Made by a program: the position numbers and the translations under genes. Below, in pieces: positions 17,186-22,874 of a stretch of DNA of 22,874 nt. Origin of the DNA: Chara braunii (Eukaryota; Streptophyta; Charophyceae; Charales; Characeae). The DNA lies in NCBI GenBank assembly GCA_003427395.1, contig BFEA01000463.1, positions 555,385 to 578,258 on the forward strand. The letters run 5' to 3'. Under the pieces are notes generated by a model. The model saw nothing but the letters and a program-made list of their open reading frames with translations, was not told the DNA's origin and ran no database searches. Position 1 is the stretch's first letter. Each line of letters starts with the position of its first letter.

Positions 17186-18606
17186 TTGAAAAAAATAAAA
17201 AATAAGAAAATGTCGTATGATAGGAGGCAGAGCCGCAGTATGACTCTCTGGCTGGATGGCCGGTCGGACTCCGGTGTGACAATATTTTCCAATTTGTTGA
17301 ACGTCTTCTCGAGGATCTTGGCATACGAGAGAAAAAAGCAGGAGGAAAGGATGAGGAGAAGAATAGAGTATGCAGAAAGAAGGATGGAGGAGCACCCAGT
17401 TTCAAGACCGGTATGCGGAAAGGGAACGGGCAAAGTTGATGAAAGAGTGGGATGAGGCTCAAGTGCGCAAGTCTGCGATTTGGGCAGAAAGACTGAAGGT
17501 GAAGGGTGTGGTGGTATATCATGATAGAATGACACGGGAATCATTCTTGAAATTACTTCCCTCCAAGTCGTTGATTTCAATGTTTGAGCTAAAGCACCCA
17601 TTCGGCAGTAAAGGAGCAGTTGCCAAAGAACTAACGGAGCTATGCTCATATGCAACGATGTACTATAAGGACATCCTGACCTCACGGACACAAGGAGCGG
17701 CAATCACACTGGAGGTACAGGAAGGAAACAGGCACTGGGAAAACACCTCAATCAATTTCAACTTGTCTCAGTCAGGCAGATTGGATTTGGATCGGCTAGT
17801 GACAGAACAAGAAGCCAAGGAAGCATTAAAGGCAATGGCCAAAGGAAAGGTGCCCGGATGTGATGGACTGCCAACGGAGTTGTATGTTGAACTGTGGCAA
17901 ACGATAGGAGGAGAGCTGGTGGAGATCTACAATCAGGTGTTGACAGGAGGGAGGCTTGCATCCAACATGTGCAAAGGGGTCATTTCGGTGCTGTTTAAAA
18001 AGGGAGAAAGATCGGAAATCAGAAATTGGAGACCGGTGTCACTGCTGAACATCTCCTACAAAATCCTGGCAAACATCTTGGCAAGAAACCAAGAAGGTTA
18101 GGCCGCTATCTATCGGATCTGGTGAAGTCAGATCAGGCAGCCTTTGTAAGGGGGAGATCCTCAGATCCATCTTTGATAACATAATCACGACGATTGAAAC
18201 TCTGGAACTGGTGCAAAGAGAAGGCTTGAATGTATCAGTTCTGCTTCTTGACTTGGAAAAAGCGTATGGCTGAGTTAACTGGTCATACGTGTTGACCATG
18301 CTCAAGTGGATGGACTTCGGGGAGAACTGCATCATGTGGGCGAAGGCATTGTACGTTTTCTCAACAGCAGTGGTGATGATCAATGGTCAACTCTTAGAGG
18401 GGTTCCCACTGACTAGATCCTTGAGGCAGGGGTGCCCCTTGACCCCCTTGCTGTGTGCGCTACGGTTCAAAGTTGTCCTGAACAATATTAGAGATAACCC
18501 ACAAATCAGGGGAATGCTAGTGGCAACTTCCTCATATCAGGTGAAGGCACTGGCGGACGACCTGTTTGCGGTTTCGGAGAACACACAGGAGTCAATGAGG
18601 GCATTG
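17186..18606 (+). pseudogene. LINE copy B, segment 1: reverse transcriptase
   Basis: RT domain of a plant L1-type LINE, without the upstream endonuclease. After a charged lead-in (17186-17455, then frame 3 from 17370) it reads MTRESFLKLLPSK, AKGKVPGCDGLPTELY (17836-17884) and NWRPVSLLNISYKILANIL. The usual motifs follow with frame changes near 18095 and 18150-18166: SDQAAFVRGR, SIFDNIITTIETLEL, LLDLEKAY (catalytic Asp kept), a damaged GGC TGA where DR is usual (18268-18273), FPLTRSLRQGCPLTPLL, and LADD (DD codons 18556-18561). Frame 1 is then cut at 18607 by a fold-back arm. The stop and two frame changes mean no active enzyme is made. Confidence 0.9.
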
Positions 18607-18766
18607 AACTGCCATTTCGTCAAAATGGACATCTCTTATTTTTTGAACGAAATTGAAACCGAGTTTTTTGGTCGAAAACTCGTCAAAATTTGTTGTTCCT
18701 GAGGGTCCCGCATTTGTGAAACGCTGGACCCCCTGGCTGTACATGGACCTAGCTTGAGACCAGGTA
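18607..18766. mobile_element. single arm of the fold-back element
   Basis: Starts with AACTGCCATTTCGTCAAAAT and runs as one arm of the element, through TTTTTTGAACGAAATTGAAA, the GGGTCCCGCATTTGTGAAAC-type palindrome and GGACCTAGCTTGAGACCAGG. It stops at 18766, which is the centre of symmetry in the complete copy. LINE coding sequence resumes directly (NYWHKSVFLLPE, 18767 onward); some 30 residues of RT normally between LADD and WHKS are missing. Confidence 0.85.
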
Positions 18767-20649
18767 AATTACTGGCATAAGTCAGTGTTCTTACTGCCAG
18801 AGCAACATGAGCCGGTGGTGGAATGGGGAATGAGGAGAGTTGAGGAAAGATGACTCAGAAAGATTTATGGGCGTGCAAATATCAATAATGGACTGTGCGG
18901 CAACTCAAGACGGCCTCTCAGTCCAAAAAGCTCTGCAGCAAATAACGATATGGGGCAAGGCCCCGCATCTGTGACAATCCATCTCTGGAAGATCAATGGT
19001 ACTGAACAGTGCATTATTTGCTCTGTTATGGTTTGTAGGGGCAGTGAGGAAAATTGAGAGCTGCACATACAAACTAATAAGGAGGAGGGCTGCAAGATTC
19101 ATTTGGAAACCATTTTCCGGAGATCAGGAATCCTTTATCTCGAAGGTGGCATGGGAAATGCTATGCCTACCAAGAGAGGAAGGGGGTCTTGGACTGACAG
19201 ATCCACAGAAACAGAACGAGGCAATGTTAGTCAAGTTGATAGTACGAGCTTGCTTAGAAGACCCACCTCCGGACCGAGTGCAGTTGGCTGAAAGAACACT
19301 AGCAGTTGAGTGAAACCTCTCAAGACCAGAGGACACATGGACGTGCCTGCTGTTCTACTCCTATCAACGCAGAGGGGTCAGGTCCCCACTATGGGCTGCC
19401 ATTGTTCAGGCTTGGAAGAAGTTGAGTCCGAATGTATGGGTTACTCCTACAACAAAAGTCGAAGTGTTGGCTCAATCCATATTTGAAAATCCGAACATCA
19501 GAACGGTTAATGGACAATGGTTCGCGACAGATTCACACAACAGGAGCTTTGGCAGATCGTGGATAGAGAAGGGAGTGCTCAGGATCAGGGACATACGGGA
19601 TAACTTTGTAAAGAACTGGATGGCAAGCGGGGAACTGAAAACGAAGCTGGGACAGCTACGGGAAGTACAGGAAAGACTTGCAACAGTAATAGAAGCAATT
19701 CCGGAGGAATGGAAGATCTTGATGTCTCCAGAATCAGCGGCCTATCCAGGCACCTGGTATACTCAGCAAGAAGAGCAAGGGTTCAGTCTCGGGGATCTCA
19801 AACAGACACAGACAGAGGAGAAAAGGATCTTCCAGAAATGGAATCACCAGAAAAAGAAAAAGCTGGAGGTAGCAGAGCCAGGGTCTCAACCAAGATTGGG
19901 TACTATGGCCTTGTCCCAAGCCAGAGTGATACCCCGTGACCAGGAGGGAACACGAGCGATGGAATTGGTAGCTAATGGAAAGCTAATAGCAGAGCTGAAA
20001 CTGGAGAATGTGGGAGTGGAGGGCTATGGGAAGGCGAGGGGAGAACGTCTGTCTGTTCCAGTGAAACATCCAGAAGTGGTGGCGAGGACACGATGGTTGC
20101 AACTATTGGCTATGGACCCGGCACAGATTAGCGAAGCCCTCGATCAAATGTTGTTGGGAACAACTGAAAGAGATCCCATGCCAAAGACAAGCATCAACTT
20201 TGTGGCTGGTGTCAATGGTGGCGACCCCCTCCGTGGTGTGGCTGGCGGAAAGGGGGATGAAAGTGGATCTGAAATGCATAAGCTGTGATTGGGCTTTCGA
20301 ATCCACGATTCATTTGTGGTGGGATTGTCCAGCCTCTTGCATGATCTGGGTCTGGTGGATCAGATTCTGGGAGAGCTGCACCAACGGAGCGTTTGCATGG
20401 ACAAAAGAATGGTGTCTGTTGGGTGGAATACATGAAGGACACAGTAAGTCAAAGGGATGGGGCTACGTAGCGCAAGTTACAAGGGCGGTGGGGTTCATAG
20501 TGATTTGGCAGGAGAGGAATGACAGAGTGTTCAAGTCCAAGGAGTGGTCTAACCAACGGATCAGAAGAACATTCAAACAACTCCTTCGAAGAGCAATTTT
20601 GGCGGACTGGAGGAGAAGAGTCAGTAAGTCCAGGAGGAACAGAACATCA
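18767..20649 (+). pseudogene. LINE copy B, segment 2: RT thumb to zf-RVT and tail
   Basis: The thumb region starts with NYWHKSVFLLPE (frame 2). It moves to frame 3 (about 18900) with QQITIWGKAPH, ALFALLWFVG (from 18996), FIWKPFS and EMLCLPREEGGLGLTD. It then runs past TGA 19311-19313 to 20288, including IFENPNIRT and EVQERLATVIEAIPEEW. A shift to frame 1 near 20200 gives ATPSVVWLAERGMK and an intact zf-RVT zinc motif: Cys codons 20275 and 20284, His 20311, Cys 20326. The plant-LINE C-terminal block VGFIVIWQERNDRVF and RRAILADWRRR follows. A fold-back element at 20650 ends it. LINE-derived frame may continue briefly beyond 20962. Confidence 0.9.
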
Positions 20650-20958
20650 AACGCCCATTTCGTCAAAATGGACATCTTTTATTTTTTGAACGATATTGAA
20701 ACCGAGTTTTTTGGCCCAAAACTCATCAAAATTTGCTGTTCCTGAGGGTCCAGCGGGACCCCTGGCTGTACATGGACCTAGCTTGAGACCAGGTACTAGT
20801 ACCTGGTCTCAAGCTAGGTCCATGTACAGCCAGGGGTCCAGTGTTTTACAAACGCCGGACCCTCAGGAACAGCAAATTTTGACAAGTTTTGGGCCAAAAA
20901 ACTCAGTTTCAATTTCGTTCAAAAAATAAAAGATGTCCATTTTGACGAAATGGCAGTT
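20650..20958. mobile_element. fold-back element, 309 bp, ATCA target duplication
   Basis: The best-preserved copy. The left arm starts AACGCCCATTTCGTCAAAAT and the right arm ends with its reverse complement, ...GACGAAATGGCAGTT. The centre of symmetry lies at GGTACTAGTACC (20792-20803). ATCA flanks it at 20646-20649 and 20959-20962. Each arm also contains a smaller palindrome; the right one is GGGTCCAGTGTTTTACAAAC to GGACCC (about 20836-20864). It has no open frame of its own. Confidence 0.95.
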
Positions 20959-20962
20959 ATCA

Positions 20963-22046
20963 GGCCTGTAGTGGTTCAAGGAAACGTGGTGCCAGATGGT
21001 GCCAGAGGGAGCCGATGGCGAGGATTGACGGGGAGAGAATGGAGTTAGGCCAGTGGTTAAGTAGGGAGTAGGTAGGAGCTTGAAAGAGGAGGGAGTGCTA
21101 AATCACTTTACACCGAGATAGGTGGAATAGGGAAGGAGCGGGGAGGAATTAGCGATCCGTAGAACAATTTTTTTCTTCTTGGATTGTTTGGCGTTCGTGA
21201 TGGCAAACTTTTCTTCGTTTTTCCTCTTTTTCTCTTGCTCAGAGCAAGGCCAACAGGGCAAAGGTCCAGGGACCGAGTAGTCTATTCTGAAGCGCAAAGC
21301 TAAGCTGACTGATGCTGTCCGATACATTTCCGGGTGGATTTTTTTTTATTATTTTTTTTTTTTTTTGAAAGAACAGCTAATTCAATTACCTGTGAAATCT
21401 GGGGCCTCGTCCAACGGTGTGACAGACGGAAAAAAAATAAAATAATGGAACACAAAGGGAAACTAAAATGGAAAAGCCTTTTTCAGTATTTTTGGGTAGT
21501 TTGTTTTCTCGGGAAAATGTTTCTATTTCGTCGGGGGTAATGATGACGAGGCACCCAAAATGGGATGGTGGCTGCCTCCTGACAACGACCATCCGCATAA
21601 AGGGGGAAGATTTCACAAAAGCCGGAAGACAGTCAAGCCGTGCAAAGTAGAAAAAGGTCGTGGGCCAGGGTGAACGTACCTGCACCGTAGCATTGTCCAG
21701 GTTCAAGGTCGGTGTGCTCTCTTTTCTTTTCTCTCCTTGTCTGGGAGGAAGGGTCTGCGAAACTTCAAGGCGGTTGTTCAATTCCACGCCGTAGCAGATG
21801 CGGCACTGTGTTGAAAACTCGTACGGGATGCGTGTTTGTGGGAGAGTGGGGTGTCTGTGGTTTCAGGCCGTGTGAGGTTNAAAACTCTATAGNGACTGAG
21901 GTCGAAAGTCATTCGTGCCTGTAGTCCTCACTTGTGTTTGGGCAGACCTTATCTGTGCCTGAGGCTGTCCGCCATTCAAGTATCGTTGCACTGGCTTGCT
22001 GTCGTAAGGTGNAGGGGACGTGTGTGGGTATCCTCANTAGGGCCTG
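20963..22046. other. unassigned stretch, no gene recognised
   Basis: 20963-21110 may be the LINE copy B 3' end, because frames there stay open for a while, but no motif confirms it. 21330-21366 is T-rich. The remainder shows no protein-like frame and no repeat shared with the rest of the window, except a GTACGGGATGCG word near 21826 that recurs in the duplication at the right end. Ns at 21880, 21893, 22012 and 22037. Confidence 0.5.
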
Positions 22047-22245
22047 TGTGTGTGTATGAGCTGCCAACTGTTGCCAACTGCAAGAGAAGCCCTCCTCTGA
22101 GCTGGCTGCACTCACATCCCATGCGAACTGCAAACAAAGCCCTCGTACGAGATGCGAACTGCAAATCAAGCCCTCATCTGGGCTGCAGGAGTGCAAATCA
22201 AGCCCTCGTGCGAGCTGGCTGAACTTGTGCGGGATGCGAACCCTC

Positions 22246-22308
<63 letters not shown>

Positions 22309-22558
22309 TTCTTTGTGGGAGATGCGAGCTGCAAACGAAGCTGCCTGTGTGTGTGTAAGAGCTGCCAACTGATGCCAACTACAAGAGAAGCCCTCCTCTG
22401 AGCTGGCGGCACTGGCATCCCATGCGAACTGCAAACGAAGCCCTCGTACGAGATGCGAACTGCAAATCAAGCCCTCGTATCAGCTGCAGGAGTGCAAATC
22501 AAGCCCTCGTACGAGCTGGGTGAACTCGTACGGGATGCGAACTGGAAAGCTTGCCCTC

Positions 22559-22600
<42 letters not shown>
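22047..22600. repeat. 301-bp tandem duplication with (GA)n tracts
   Basis: GAGCTGCCAACTG at 22058 recurs at 22359, and the copies align throughout with scattered substitutions; both end in (GA)n (22242-22303 and about 22560-22600). Each copy also contains smaller repeats of a GCGAACTGCAAA...AAGCCCTCGTACGAG unit, about 28-32 bp long, 4-5 times. Open frames across it are a by-product of the repeat. Confidence 0.9.
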
Positions 22601-22603
<3 letters not shown>

Positions 22604-22874
22604 ATAGATTCGCATGCACCTGGACCACAGCTACGACCCGACTCATGTCCGACATTGGGCCTCTCCGGACATGCGTTTTGTGGGTATAGCGACTTTGGCC
22701 TGGCGATGAAACGCACGAACCAATGTACGTGGTCGTCATTCGCGGCACATGCATGCACTCGCACCCAACTCAAAACCTTTACGGTGTGAAACAGTTCTGT
22801 GGAGCTGCGCCGTCAGCCCGTATATGCAGGCGGCCGCTAAGGGTCTGACATCCTGCAATGATGACGAATCGGGA
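22601..22874. other. unassigned right end
   Basis: Non-repetitive sequence of mixed composition. A frame on the + strand is open through much of 22453-22789, but most of it lies in or next to the (GA)n repeat and shows no recognised motif. Confidence 0.5.

Noticed and set aside
16692-17703. 276- and 222-codon minus-strand frames with long Phe runs
   Set aside because: They read through the 80-A tract and the complement of LINE copy B.
22198-22470. Frames encoding long Ser-Leu or Arg-Glu runs at the right end
   Set aside because: They are translations of (GA)n microsatellites.

Overview
The window looks like nuclear DNA of a streptophyte, that is a land plant or a charophycean green alga. 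This is inferred from plant-type L1 LINEs with a zinc-binding zf-RVT tail, many small inverted-repeat elements, long homopolymer and dinucleotide tracts, and the absence of any bacterial operon layout. A Chara-like alga is a guess that the sequence alone cannot settle. I see no intact host gene, rRNA, tRNA or CRISPR array. Six bases are ambiguous (N at 15889, 15917, 21880, 21893, 22012, 22037).

Layout. Positions 1-950 hold a 56-bp-period tandem array whose units each contain a small palindrome. Positions 1060-7871 hold the most interesting content: a long decayed coding region on the + strand. In order it shows an unrecognised module, an acidic linker, a weak ParB/sulfiredoxin-like module, a module with the motif order of a beta-type DNA N4/N6 methyltransferase, an acidic tail, and, after a non-coding gap with a (CT)n tract, a SUMO/Ulp1-type cysteine protease. 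All parts are broken by in-frame TGA or TAG codons and a few frameshifts.

Positions 7872-9844 hold AT-rich DNA, a telomere-like CCCCTTA array, a fold-back element remnant and two copies of a SINE-like repeat with ATC-rich tails. Positions 9845-12833 are a 5'-truncated LINE (copy A) with a fold-back element, a poly-A retroposon and a MITE inserted in it. Positions 12834-17150 are a nest of inverted-repeat elements, a second retroposon copy, a LINE 3' fragment (copy C) and long A/T tracts. Positions 17186-20649 are a longer LINE (copy B) carrying most of the reverse transcriptase, followed by a well-preserved fold-back element with a 4-bp target duplication. The right end (22047-22600) is a 301-bp tandem duplication with (GA)n tracts.

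How the parts relate. The 1060-7871 genes would belong together if they are one large mobile or virus-derived unit: ParB-like plus methyltransferase pairs are common in phages and mobile elements, and Ulp1 proteases ride in several eukaryotic DNA transposons. That joint reading is inference. The remainder is a nested transposon graveyard, and several families occur more than once, so boundaries could be set by comparing copies.
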